From assembly GCA_911728455.2 (NCBI GenBank), contig OU452231.1, positions 19,115,838-19,179,837 of the forward strand: a DNA stretch of 64,000 nucleotides. The letters are read 5' to 3'. Position 1 is the stretch's first letter, and every line of letters begins with the position of its first letter. Shown in pieces: positions 15,001 to 25,849 of this stretch. A program made the translations under genes and the position numbers. The notes under the pieces were generated by a model. That model had not been told where the DNA came from. It did not search any database and saw only the letters and a program-made list of their open reading frames with translations. Source of the stretch: Marthasterias glacialis (taxonomy: Eukaryota; Echinodermata; Asteroidea; Forcipulatida; Asteriidae).

Positions 15001-16061
15001 GAAAGCCTAGCTCATGGGCTTTCCGAAAATGCCGGTCTTGGGGTTGTGGGATAAACAGGGAGGATGACAGGGACCGCGGAGTGAGGACACCCCGAAGATG
15101 TCCAGTGCATACGGCCATGCTCTGTGTACGTAAACAATAGGCAGGGCCACTCATGTGTGCTGGACTGAAGCCAGCAAAAAAAAAAAAAAAAAAAAACGCC
15201 GAAAAAAGAAGTCGGCAGCGCCACAGCGAATAACTCCAGAAATAATGGGGCTAGAGAGAAATTTCTTGTACCTGCAGGTAGCTGCCATAGTCCTGCATCC
15301 AAAAATTTGGTTTTCCCGGCCAGCCAGGGCCATCTTCCGCCTTGAAACCACCAGGGAGCGGGGCTGCTCCGAATGCGCTTCAAACGCCTGTCTAATGGCA
15401 CTTTTGTACACGAAGCTGTAACAGAGTGAAAACAAGACTTAGCAACTGCTCTATCTCCCACAGTAATGGCGGAAAACTGACAAGTCTAACATTATTGGAA
15501 AGCCCGGCTCATGGGCTTTCCGAAAATGCCGGTCTTGGGGTTGTGGGATAAACAGGGAGGATGCCAGGGACCGCGGAGTGAGGACACCCCGAAGATGTCC
15601 AGTGCATACGGCCATGCTCTGTGTACGTAAACAATAGGCAAGGCCGCTACATGTGTGCTGGACTGAAACCAGCAATAAAAAAAAAAAAAAAAACGCCGAA
15701 AAAAGACGTCGGCAGCGCCACAGCCAATAACTCCAGAAATAATGGGGCTAGAGAGAAATTTCTTGTACCTGCAGGTAGCTGCCATAGTCCTGCATCCGAA
15801 AATTTGGTTTTCCCGGCCAGCCAGGGCCATCTTCCGCCTTGAAACTACCAGGGAGCGGGGCTGCTCCGAATGCGCTTCAAACGCCTGTCTAATGGCACTT
15901 TTGTACACGAAGCTGTAACAGAGTGAAAACAAGACTTAGCAACTGCTCTATCTCCCAAAGTATTGGCGGAAAACAGACAAGTCTGACACTATTGGAAAGC
16001 CCTGCTCATGGGCTTTCCGAAAATGCCGGTCTGGGGGTTGTGGGATAAACAGGGAGGATGA
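1..16061. repeat. ~495-bp tandem satellite array
   Basis: About 32 complete head-to-tail units of 485-500 bp fill the region. Unit starts, taken at the TATCTCCCA motif, fall near 99, 595, 1084, 1576, 2075 and so on to 15948. Units differ by a few substitutions and by the length of an A-run (about 7 to 24 A) at a fixed site after GAAGCCAGC. Other constant landmarks are a 12-bp palindrome TACCTGCAGGTA, a 9-bp-stem hairpin GGAAAGCCC/GGGCTTTCC with a 7-nt loop, and CCGCGG. Reading frames of 140-169 codons recur in every unit on both strands, but they overlap each other and change with the A-run length, so I read them as incidental. The array enters from outside the window and ends at the assembly gap, so its full length is unknown. 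No 5S, snRNA, tRNA or histone sequence was recognised in the unit. Confidence 0.97.
5530..16061. repeat. higher-order repeat within the satellite
   Basis: Units carry diagnostic variants: CACAGTAATGG with TCTAACAC versus CAAAGTATTGG with TCTGACAC, a missing TAA before CAGAGTGAAAA, CACTCATGTG instead of CACTACATGTG, and GACGTCGGC. Their order from about 5530 to 9998 (nine units, 4468 bp) repeats from 9998, including rare variants such as the unit lacking TAA (6029 and 10498). In the second copy one extra ~488-bp unit sits near 11980-12468, after which the register is 4957 bp until about 14950. A third, shorter iteration (units at 14954, 15451 and 15948) repeats those at 13461 and 13957 and then resembles 12965. 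This is the organisation seen in homogenised satellites evolving by unequal exchange. Confidence 0.85.
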
Positions 16062-16161
16062 NNNNNNNNNNNNNNNNNNNNNNNNNNNNNNNNNNNNNNN
16101 NNNNNNNNNNNNNNNNNNNNNNNNNNNNNNNNNNNNNNNNNNNNNNNNNNNNNNNNNNNNN
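16062..16161. other. assembly gap, 100 N
   Basis: Exactly 100 N separate the 495-bp satellite from the 11-bp minisatellite. A round number of this kind is normally a placeholder for a gap of unknown size. The direct junction of the two repeat families is therefore not proven. Confidence 0.99.
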
Positions 16162-18754
16162 TGAAATACTCCTGAAATACTCCTGAAATACTCCTGAAAT
16201 ACTCCTGAAATTCTACTCCTGAAATACTCCTGAAAATACTCCTGAAATTCTCCTGAAATACTCCTGAAATTCTCCTGAAATACTCCTGAAATACTCCTGA
16301 AATACTCCTGAAATACTCCTGAAATACTCCTGAAATACTCCTGAAATACTCCTGAAATACTCCTGAAATACTCCTGAAATACTCCTGAAATACTCCTGAA
16401 ATACTCCTGAAATACTCCTGAAATACTCCTGAAATACTCCTGAAATACTCCTGAAATACTCCTGAAATACTCCTGAAATACTCCTGAAATACTCCTGAAA
16501 TACTCCTGAAATACTCCTGAAATACTCCTGAAATACTCCTGAAATACTCCTGAAATACTCCTGAAATACTCCTGAAATACTCCTGAAATACTCCTGAAAT
16601 ACTCCTGAAATACTCCTGAAATACTCCTGAAATACTCCTGAAATACTCCTGAAATTCTCCTGAAATACTCCTGAAATACTCCTGAAATTCTCCTGAAATA
16701 CTCCTGAAATACTCCTGAAATACTCCTGAAATACTCCTGAAATACTCCTGAAATACTCCTGAAATACTCCTGAAATACTCCTGAAATACTCCTGAAATAC
16801 TCCTGAAATACTCCTGAAATACTCCTGAAATACTCCTGAAATACTCCTGAAATACTCCTGAAATACTCCTGAAATACTCCTGAAATACTCCTGAAATACT
16901 CCTGAAATACTCCTGAAATACTCCTGAAATACTCCTGAAATACTCCTGAAATACTCCTGAAATACTCCTGAAATACTCCTGAAATACTCCTGAAATACTC
17001 CTGAAATACTCCTGAAATACTCCTGAAATACTCCTGAAATACTCCTGAAATACTCCTGAAATACTCCTGAAAATACTCCTGAAATACTCCTGAAATACTC
17101 CTGAAATACTCCTGAAATACTCCTGAAATACTCCTGAAATACTCCTGAAATACTCCTGAAATACTCCTGAAATACTCCTGAAATACTCCTGAAATACTCC
17201 TGAAATACTCCTGAAATTCTCCTGAAATACTCCTGAAATACTCCTGAAATACTCCTGAAATACTCCTGAAATACTCCTGAAATACTCCTGAAATACTCCT
17301 GAAATACTCCTGAAATACTCCTGAAATACTCCTGAAATACTCCTGAAATACTCCTGAAATACTCCTGAAATACTCCTGAAATACTCCTGAAATACTCCTG
17401 AAATACTCCTGAAATACTCCTGAAATACTCCTGAAATACTCCTGAAATACTCCTGAAATACTCCTGAAATACTCCTGAAATACTCCTGAAATACTCCTGA
17501 AATACTCCTGAAATACTCCTGAAATACTCCTGAAATACTCCTGAAATACTCCTGAAATACTCCTGAAATACTCCTGAAATACTCCTGAAATACTCCTGAA
17601 ATACTCCTGAAATACTCCTGAAATACTCCTGAAATACTCCTGAAATACTCCTGAAATACTCCTGAAATACTCCTGAAATACTCCTGAAATACTCCTGAAA
17701 TACTCCTGAAATACTCCTGAAATACTCCTGAAATACTCCTGAAATACTCCTGAAATACTCCTGAAATACTCCTGAAATACTCCTGAAATACTCCTGAAAT
17801 ACTCCTGAAATACTCCTGAAATACTCCTGAAATACTCCTGAAATACTCCTGAAATACTCCTGAAATACTCCTGAAATACTCCTGAAATACTCCTGAAATA
17901 CTCCTGAAATACTCCTGAAATACTCCTGAAATACTCCTGAAATACTCCTGAAATACTCCTGAAATACTCCTGAAATACTCCTGAAATACTCCTGAAATAC
18001 TCCTGAAATACTCCTGAAATACTCCTGAAATACTCCTGAAATACTCCTGAAATACTCCTGAAATACTCCTGAAATACTCCTGAAATACTCCTGAAATACT
18101 CCTGAAATACTCCTGAAATACTCCTGAAATACTCCTGAAATACTCCTGAAATACTCCTGAAATACTCCTGAAATACTCCTGAAATACTCCTGAAATACTC
18201 CTGAAATACTCCTGAAATACTCCTGAAATACTCCTGAAATACTCCTGAAATACTCCTGAAATACTCCTGAAATACTCCTGAAATACTCCTGAAATACTCC
18301 TGAAATACTCCTGAAATTCGCCTGAAATACTCCTGAAATACTCCTGAAATACTCCTGAAATACTCCTGAAATACTCCTGAAATACTCCTGAAAATACTCC
18401 TGAAATACTCCTGAAATACTCCTGAAATACTCCTGAAATACTCCTGAAATACTCCTGAAATACTCCTGAAATACTCCTGAAATACTCCTGAAATACTCCT
18501 GAAATACTCCTGAAATACTCCTGAAATACTCCTGAAATACTCCTGAAATACTCCTGAAATACTCCTGAAATACTCCTGAAATACTCCTGAAATACTCCTG
18601 AAATACTCCTGAAATACTCCTGAAATACTCCTGAAATACTCCTGAAATACTCCTGAAATACTCCTGAAATACTCCTGAAATACTCCTGAAATACTCCTGA
18701 AATACTCCTGAAATACTCCTGAAATACTCCTGAAATACTCCTGAAATACTCCTG
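16162..18754. repeat. 11-bp minisatellite (TGAAATACTCC)n
   Basis: About 235 nearly perfect copies of TGAAATACTCC. Variants are mostly TGAAATTCTCC, clustered near the gap edge (16200-16700), plus a few one-base insertions (for example at 16233, 17070 and 18391) and one TTCGCC variant at 18317. The minus strand has no stop codon in any phase because the period is 11, so it reads as an endless 11-residue repeat. That is a property of the repeat and not a gene. Confidence 0.98.
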
Positions 18755-18763
18755 ACGCTGAAT

Positions 18764-20533
18764 GTCCTTTGTCCTTTGTCCTTTGTCCTTTGTCCTTTGT
18801 CCTTTGTCCTTTGTCCTTTGTCCTTTGTCCTTTGTCCTTTGTCCTTTGTCCTTTGTCCTTTGTCCTTTGTCCTTTGTCCTTTGTCCTTTGTCCTTTGTCC
18901 TTTGTCCTTTGTCCTTTGTCCTTTGTCCTTTGTCCTTTGTCCTTTGTCCTTTGTCCTTTGTCCTTTGTCCTTTGTCCCTTTGTCCTTTGTCCTTTGTCCT
19001 TTGTCCTTTGTCCTTTGTCCTTTGTCCTTTGTCCTTTGTCCTTTGTCCTTTGTCCTTTGTCCTTTGTCCTTTGTCCTTTGTCCTTTGTCCTTTGTCCTTT
19101 GTCCTTTGTCCTTTGTCCTTTGTCCTTTGTCCTTTGTCCTTTGTCCTTTGTCCTTTGTCCTTTGTCCTTTGTCCTTTGTCCTTTGTCCTTTGTCCTTTGT
19201 CCTTTGTCCTTTGTCCTTTGTCCTTTGTCCTTTGTCCTTTGTCCTTTGTCCTTTGTCCTTTGTCCTTTGTCCTTTGTCCTTTGTCCTTTGTCCTTTGTCC
19301 TTTGTCCTTTGTCCTTTGTCCTTTGTCCTTTGTCCTTTGTCCTTTGTCCTTTGTCCTTTTTCTTTGTCCTTTGTCCTTTGTCCTTTGTCCTTTGTCCTTT
19401 GTCCTTTGTCCTTTGTCCTTTGTCCTTTGTCCTTTGTCCTTTGTCCTTTGTCCTTTGTCCTTTGTCCTTTGTCCTTTGTCCTTTGTCCTTTGTCCTTTGT
19501 CCTTTGTCCTTTGTCCTTTGTCCTTTGTCCTTTGTCCTTTGTCCTTTGTCCTTTGTCCTTTGTCCTTTGTCCTTTGTCCTTTGTCCTTTGTCCTTTGTCC
19601 TTTGTCCTTTGTCCTTTGTCCTTTGTCCTTTGTCCTTTGTCCTTTGTCCTTTGTCCTTTGTCCTTTGTCCTTTGTCCTTTGTCCTTTGTCCTTTGTCCTT
19701 TGTCCTTTGTCCTTTGTCCTTTGTCCTTTGTCCTTTGTCCTTTGTCCTTTGTCCTTTGTCCTTTGTCCTTTGTCCTTTGTCCTTTGTCCTTTGTCCTTTG
19801 TCCTTTGTCCTTTGTCCTTTGTCCTTTGTCCTTTGTCCTTTGTCCTTTGTCCTTTGTCCTTTGTCCTTTGTCCTTTGTCCTTTGTCCTTTGTCCTTTGTC
19901 CTTTGTCCTTTGTCCTTTGTCCTTTGTCCTTTGTCCTTTGTCCTTTGTCCTTTGTCCTTTGTCCTTTGTCCTTTGTCCTTTGTCCTTTGTCCTTTGTCCT
20001 TTGTCCTTTGTCCTTTGTCCTTTGTCCTTTGTCCTTTGTCCTTTGTCCTTTGTCCTTTGTCCTTTGTCCTTTGTCCTTTGTCCTTTGTCCTTTGTCCTTT
20101 GTCCTTTGTCCTTTGTCCTTTGTCCTTTGTCCTTTGTCCTTTGTCCTTTGTCCTTTGTCCTTTGTCCTTTGTCCTTTGTCCTTTGTCCTTTGTCCTTTGT
20201 CCTTTGTCCTTTGTCCTTTGTCCTTTGTCCTTTGTCCTTTGTCCTTTGTCCTTTGTCCTTTGTCCTTTGTCCTTTGTCCTTTGTCCTTTGTCCTTTGTCC
20301 TTTGTCCTTTGTCCTTTGTCCTTTGTCCTTTGTCCTTTGTCCTTTGTCCTTTGTCCTTTGTCCTTTGTCCTTTGTCCTTTGTCCTTTGTCCTTTGTCCTT
20401 TGTCCTTTGTCCTTTGTCCTTTGTCCTTTGTCCTTTGTCCTTTGTCCTTTGTCCTTTGTCCTTTGTCCTTTGTCCTTTGTCCTTTGTCCTTTGTCCTTTG
20501 TCCTTTGTCCTTTGTCCTTTGTCCTTTGTCCTT
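18764..20533. repeat. 7-bp array, GTCCTTT block
   Basis: About 250 copies of GTCCTTT, separated from the 11-bp array by only eight bases (CGCTGAAT). The block is almost invariant. The visible irregularities are one extra C near 18976 and one disturbed unit (CCTTTTTCTTTG) near 19358. No GTCCTTC unit was seen inside it. The block contains no CpG. Neither strand contains a stop in any phase, which creates meaningless reading frames of more than a thousand codons. Confidence 0.97.
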
Positions 20534-23141
20534 CGTCCTTCGTCCTTCGTCCTTCGTCCTTCGTCCTTCGTCCTTCGTCCTTCGTCCTTCGTCCTTCGTC
20601 CTTCGTCCTTCGTCCTTCGTCCTTCGTCCTTCGTCCTTCGTCCTTCGTCCTTCGTCCTTCGTCCTTCGTCCTTCGTCCTTCGTCCTTCGTCCTTCGTCCT
20701 TCGTCCTTCGTCCTTCGTCCTTCGTCCTTCGTCCTTCGTCCTTCGTCCTTCGTCCTTCGTCCTTCGTCCTTCGTCCTTCGTCCTTCGTCCTTCGTCCTTC
20801 GTCCTTCGTCCTTCGTCCTTCGTCCTTCGTCCTTCGTCCTTCGTCCTTCGTCCTTCGTCCTTCGTCCTTCGTCCTTCGTCCTTCGTCCTTCGTCCTTCGT
20901 CCTTCGTCCTTCGTCCTTCGTCCTTCGTCCTTCGTCCTTCGTCCTTCGTCCTTCGTCCTTCGTCCTTCGTCCTTCGTCCTTCGTCCTTCGTCCTTCGTCC
21001 TTCGTCCTTCGTCCTTCGTCCTTCGTCCTTCGTCCTTCGTCCTTCGTCCTTCGTCCTTCGTCCTTCGTCCTTCGTCCTTCGTCCTTCGTCCTTCGTCCTT
21101 CGTCCTTCGTCCTTCGTCCTTCGTCCTTCGTCCTTCGTCCTTCGTCCTTCGTCCTTCGTCCTTCGTCCTTCGTCCTTCGTCCTTCGTCCTTCGTCCTTCG
21201 TCCTTCGTCCTTCGTCCTTCGTCCTTCGTCCTTCGTCCTTCGTCCTTCGTCCTTCGTCCTTCGTCCTTCGTCCTTCGTCCTTCGTCCTTCGTCCTTCGTC
21301 CTTCGTCCTTCGTCCTTCGTCCTTCGTCCTTCGTCCTTCGTCCTTCGTCCTTCGTCCTTCGTCCTTCGTCCTTCGTCCTTCGTCCTTCGTCCTTCGTCCT
21401 TCGTCCTTCGTCCTTCGTCCTTCGTCCTTCGTCCTTCGTCCTTCGTCCTTCGTCCTTCGTCCTTCGTCCTTCGTCCTTCGTCCTTCGTCCTTCGTCCTTC
21501 GTCCTTCGTCCTTCGTCCTTCGTCCTTCGTCCTTCGTCCTTCGTCCTTCGTCCTTCGTCCTTCGTCCTTCGTCCTTCGTCCTTCGTCCTTCGTCCTTCGT
21601 CCTTCGTCCTTCGTCCTTCGTCCTTCGTCCTTCGTCCTTCGTCCTTCGTCCTTCGTCCTTCGTCCTTCGTCCTTCGTCCTTCGTCCTTCGTCCTTCGTCC
21701 TTCGTCCTTCGTCCTTCGTCCTTCGTCCTTCGTCCTTCGTCCTTCGTCCTTCGTCCTTCGTCCTTCGTCCTTCGTCCTTCGTCCTTCGTCCTTCGTCCTT
21801 CGTCCTTCGTCCTTCGTCCTTCGTCCTTCGTCCTTCGTCCTTCGTCCTTCGTCCTTCGTCCTTCGTCCTTCGTCCTTCGTCCTTCGTCCTTCGTCCTTCG
21901 TCCTTCGTCCTTCGTCCTTCGTCCTTCGTCCTTCGTCCTTCGTCCTTCGTCCTTCGTCCTTCGTCCTTCGTCCTTCGTCCTTCGTCCTTCGTCCTTCGTC
22001 CTTCGTCCTTCGTCCTTCGTCCTTCGTCCTTCGTCCTTCGTCCTTTGTCCTTCGTCCTTCGTCCTTCGTCCTTCGTCCTTCGTCCTTCGTCCTTCGTCCT
22101 TCGTCCTTCGTCCTTCGTCCTTCGTCCTTCGTCCTTCGTCCTTCGTCCTTCGTCCTTCGTCCTTCGTCCTTCGTCCTTCGTCCTTCGTCCTTCGTCCTTC
22201 GTCCTTCGTCCTTCGTCCTTCGTCCTTCGTCCTTCGTCCTTCGTCCTTCGTCCTTCGTCCTTCGTCCTTCGTCCTTCGTCCTTCGTCCTTCGTCCTTCGT
22301 CCTTCGTCCTTCGTCCTTCGTCCTTCGTCCTTCGTCCTTCGTCCTTCGTCCTTCGTCCTTCGTCCTTCGTCCTTCGTCCTTCGTCCTTCGTCCTTCGTCC
22401 TTCGTCCTTCGTCCTTCGTCCTTCGTCCTTCGTCCTTCGTCCTTCGTCCTTCGTCCTTCGTCCTTCGTCCTTCGTCCTTCGTCCTTCGTCCTTCGTCCTT
22501 CGTCCCTTCGTCCTTCGTCCTTCGTCCTTCGTCCTTCGTCCTTCGTCCTTCGTCCTTCGTCCTTCGTCCTTCGTCCTTCGTCCTTCGTCCTTCGTCCTTC
22601 GTCCTTCGTCCTTCGTCCTTCGTCCTTCGTCCTTCGTCCTTCGTCCTTCGTCCTTCGTCCTTCGTCCTTCGTCCTTCGTCCTTCGTCCTTCGTCCTTCGT
22701 CCTTCGTCCTTCGTCCTTTGTCCTTTGTCCTTTGTCCTTCGTCCTTCGTCCTTCGTCCTTCGTCCTTCGTCCTTCGTCCTTCGTCCTTCGTCCTTCGTCC
22801 TTCGTCCTTCGTCCTTCGTCCTTCGTCCTTCGTCCTTCGTCCTTCGTCCTTCGTCCTTCGTCCTTCGTCCTTTCGTCCTTCGTCCTTCGTCCTTCGTCCT
22901 TCGTCCTTCGTCCTTCGTCCTTCGTCCTTCGTCCTTCGTCCTTCGTCCTTCGTCCTTCGTCCTTCGTCCTTCGTCCTTCGTCCTTCGTCCTTCGTCCTTC
23001 GTCCTTCGTCCTTCGTCCTTCGTCCTTCGTCCTTCGTCCTTCGTCCTTCGTCCTTCGTCCTTCGTCCTTCGTCCTTCGTCCTTCGTCCTTCGTCCTTCGT
23101 CCTTCGTCCTTCGTCCTTCGTCCTTCGTCCTTCGTCCTTCG
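20534..23141. repeat. 7-bp array, GTCCTTC block
   Basis: About 370 copies of GTCCTTC follow the GTCCTTT block with an abrupt switch at about 20530. Each unit contributes one CpG, giving an exceptionally regular CpG tract. Exceptions are a single GTCCTTT unit near 22044, three consecutive ones at about 22715-22737, an extra C near 22505 and an extra T near 22871, and one shortened spacing close to the end. The array ends in CTTCGATTAATAGAA, which matches the seed sequence present twice just downstream. Confidence 0.97.
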
Positions 23142-24131
23142 ATTAATAGAAATAAAATAGATAGAATTAAAATAATGGACACAATGGATACAATTAAAAC
23201 AATGGATGGAAACAATGGACACCATGACATAATGGACACGCCGGGGACAATGGACACAATGGAAACAATGACACAATGGAAACAATGGACACCATGTGGA
23301 CAATGGAAACAATGACAATGGGGACAATGGACACAATGGAAACAATGACACATTGGAAACAACTGGGACAATGGACACCAAGTGGACAATGGAAACAATG
23401 ACACAATGGAAACAATGACCCAATAGGGACAATGGACACAATGGAAACAATGACACAATGGATACAGTGGACACCATGTGGACAATGAACACAATGGACA
23501 CAATGGGGACAAAGGACATGCACAATGGACAGTGAGGAATGGACAATTGGGGATTTGGACAGGGGGACACTACAATACAATGTTCTTTCTTCAGGACACA
23601 ATTGCTTTTTGTTTGACATAATCATCACACTATAGTACTTCGTCCTTCGATTGATAGAATTAAAACAATGGATAATTTAAAACAATGGACACAATAGATA
23701 TAATTAAAACAATGAAACAAATGGAAACAATGAACACCATGAGGACAATGGACACTGACAAAATGGGGACAAAGGACATGGACAATGAGGAATGGACAAT
23801 CCGGGATATGTACAGGGGGGGGACACACGACAACACAATGTTCTTTCTTCAGGACACAATTGCTTTTTGTTTCACATAATCAACACACTATAGTACTTCG
23901 TCCTTCGATTGATAGAATTAAAACAATGGACACAATAGATACAATTAAAACAATGGACACCATGGGGACAATGGACACATTGGACAAAATGGACACAATG
24001 GGGACAAAGGACATGGACAATGAGGAAAGGACAATTGGGCATTTGTACACTTGACAGGGGACACTACAATACAATGTTCTTTCTTCAGGACACAATTGCT
24101 TTTTGTTTCACATAATCAACACACTGTAGTA
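23142..24131. repeat. three-unit ACAATGG-rich tandem repeat
   Basis: Three units start CTTCGATTRATAGAAT, run through degenerate ACAATGGACACAATGG-type short repeats, and end with ACAATGTTCTTTCTTCAGGACACAATTGCTTTTTGTTT and ACACACTRTAGTA. Units begin at about 23140, 23641 and 23903. The first is longest (about 500 bp) and the next two are about 260 and 235 bp. The junctions at 23637-23655 and 23896-23914 contain ACTTCGTCCTTCGATTGATA, i.e. a two-copy version of the 7-bp array unit. No gene was seen here. Confidence 0.85.
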
Positions 24132-24494
24132 TGCATTTATTTCACACTATAAGCCTTACATGAATATGTTCAACTACCAGGCAAGAGAAATTGAACATTT
24201 AAACCAAAGGATATTTGTAATCTATCTGCTGTACTTGTAATGCAATTCAAATACTTCAACTAAAAAAGTTATGGCATAAATACTTGGTAATGAGCGCTCA
24301 ATGTTAACTATACTTATGAACTACAGATACACATAAACCATTACAACTGCATGCTTCATTGCACCTTATTAAAGTACCGGTACTTACTGATAGTAATAAA
24401 ACAATTTAACTTTGTAATAACAAGCACCCAAACACACAAGCTTGTGGTCTTTATAATTGTAATGACCCATTACATTACAAATTATTGTCAAGTG

Positions 24495-24695
24495 TTTCAT
24501 GCCTGTAATGAGGTACTTCATTACATGCATGAAACTAATGCATACTTGCAATGAGGTACTTCATTGCAAGTATGATATTATTGCATGAGTGTAATGAAGT
24601 ACCTCATTACAAACATGCAATCTTTCATGTGAATACATGTACATGTATTCGGTCAACTTACTTGTAATGAAGTACCTCATTACACGCAAGTTGAC
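24495..24695. repeat. cluster of five palindromes with a shared core
   Basis: Four imperfect palindromes and one perfect one lie almost end to end: 24495-24534 (18 of 20 arm positions match), 24541-24574 (16 of 17), 24580-24621 (about 18 of 21), 24631-24650 (perfect, GAATACATGTACATGTATTC) and 24652-24695 (19 of 22). The four imperfect ones share the centre AATGARGTACYTCATT, present twice in each orientation, while their outer arms differ from one another yet still pair with their own partner. A looser relative (TTGTAATG ... CATTACAA) lies at about 24455-24485. They could extrude as cruciforms or fold as RNA hairpins. No gene was identified. Confidence 0.85.
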
Positions 24696-25849
24696 AATTT
24701 TTGAACAAAGGAATAATTACTGTCCTCTGCTCTTCCAAAAACGTAAAATGGGTTTTGTTTGATATAACACTTTAATGCGTAAAAATACCAAAGTTCATTG
24801 TGGGAATCCATTCTTGCTGCAGATCAAAATTCTAAGTTGCACGAGTGATGATCCCTGAGAAGATTTGTTCGAATTGACAACCTCAAAAAAACTCACATGC
24901 TCCGGCAAGTCAAATAGTTGGTCTCACTAATGTCAATCCGGAAGTTTTTCCAATCAAACAATAACTACAATATAATTAATTCAGCAGGCAGTTTACATTC
25001 GCGGAGTAAATCCAAGAGTTTTGGTGTTCACAAGTGTCCAATCCAACAATTTACTGTGTCATGAAGAACTTCACTGATAAAATTGATGGAGGGTAATCAT
25101 CGCGAAGGCACAGTCCTCCTTGAGAAATATGTTGGTGAGGCAATAGTTGCATTAGCACTGCAGATGACAGAATGGAACCTTGCCTTGACAAACCTCAAAC
25201 TATAGGGCTGCGTTCATCCAATGATCTAATTCTTATCACTTAACAAGTGATAAAAAAGAAAAGAAAAAAAACACAAGCATAATTTCAGGTTAACGATTCT
25301 TTAACAAGACTTGTACATTGAATTTATAGACTTTACGAATCTTTACAGGTAAAAATTGAACATGATTCAAACAATAATCTCTTATCTCAAAACCTTTAAA
25401 ACCAAATCATCAAAAATTTTCCATCTAAGTTATGCATAGGTTAAGACCTATCAGTTTACAGAGACACAATCATGGCTGTCTTCAAATTTAAGATAACAGT
25501 TTGCAAACATTGTTTAAATACCTTATGAAAGAACACACTGCTTTCCCAAATGTATGGCTTCACCATTTGTTATTTCAAGCAGTAACACCAGTCAGTTCAT
25601 GAGGATGCTGAGCAGAGACAAAAAAGTTATCTGTAATAATAATTTTTAAACATTCTTTCATTCACAAACTAATAATCAATTGGTTGCATATACAACACCA
25701 GTTTCTTCTAAAATGTTTCGCAACTGACACTTAATACTTTTTTTCTAACACTAGCGTAATTTACTATCAATGAGGAAATCTAACATTATGTAAAAACTTT
25801 CAGAATCAAATAAAACCTCTTTAAATTTTTCAACTTTGGAAGCAATCAT
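24696..25849. other. no gene recognised
   Basis: AT-rich, apparently unique sequence. I see no open frame with splice context, no clear repeat and no SINE in this stretch. Confidence 0.6.

Noticed and set aside
99-15932. Repeated 140-169-codon frames in each satellite unit
   Set aside because: Overlapping frames on both strands, altered by A-run length, without splice or promoter context or recognised homology. They follow from a stop-poor repeat unit.
16162-23141. CRISPR array or telomere
   Set aside because: Direct tandem repeats without spacers, in a eukaryotic context, and the unit is not a telomeric motif.
15948-23570. Reading frames of about 2,500 codons on the minus strand and about 1,500 on the plus strand
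   Set aside because: They consist of 7- and 11-bp tandem arrays that contain no stop in any phase on those strands, exist in parallel in several frames, and one crosses the 100-N gap. They are not genes.
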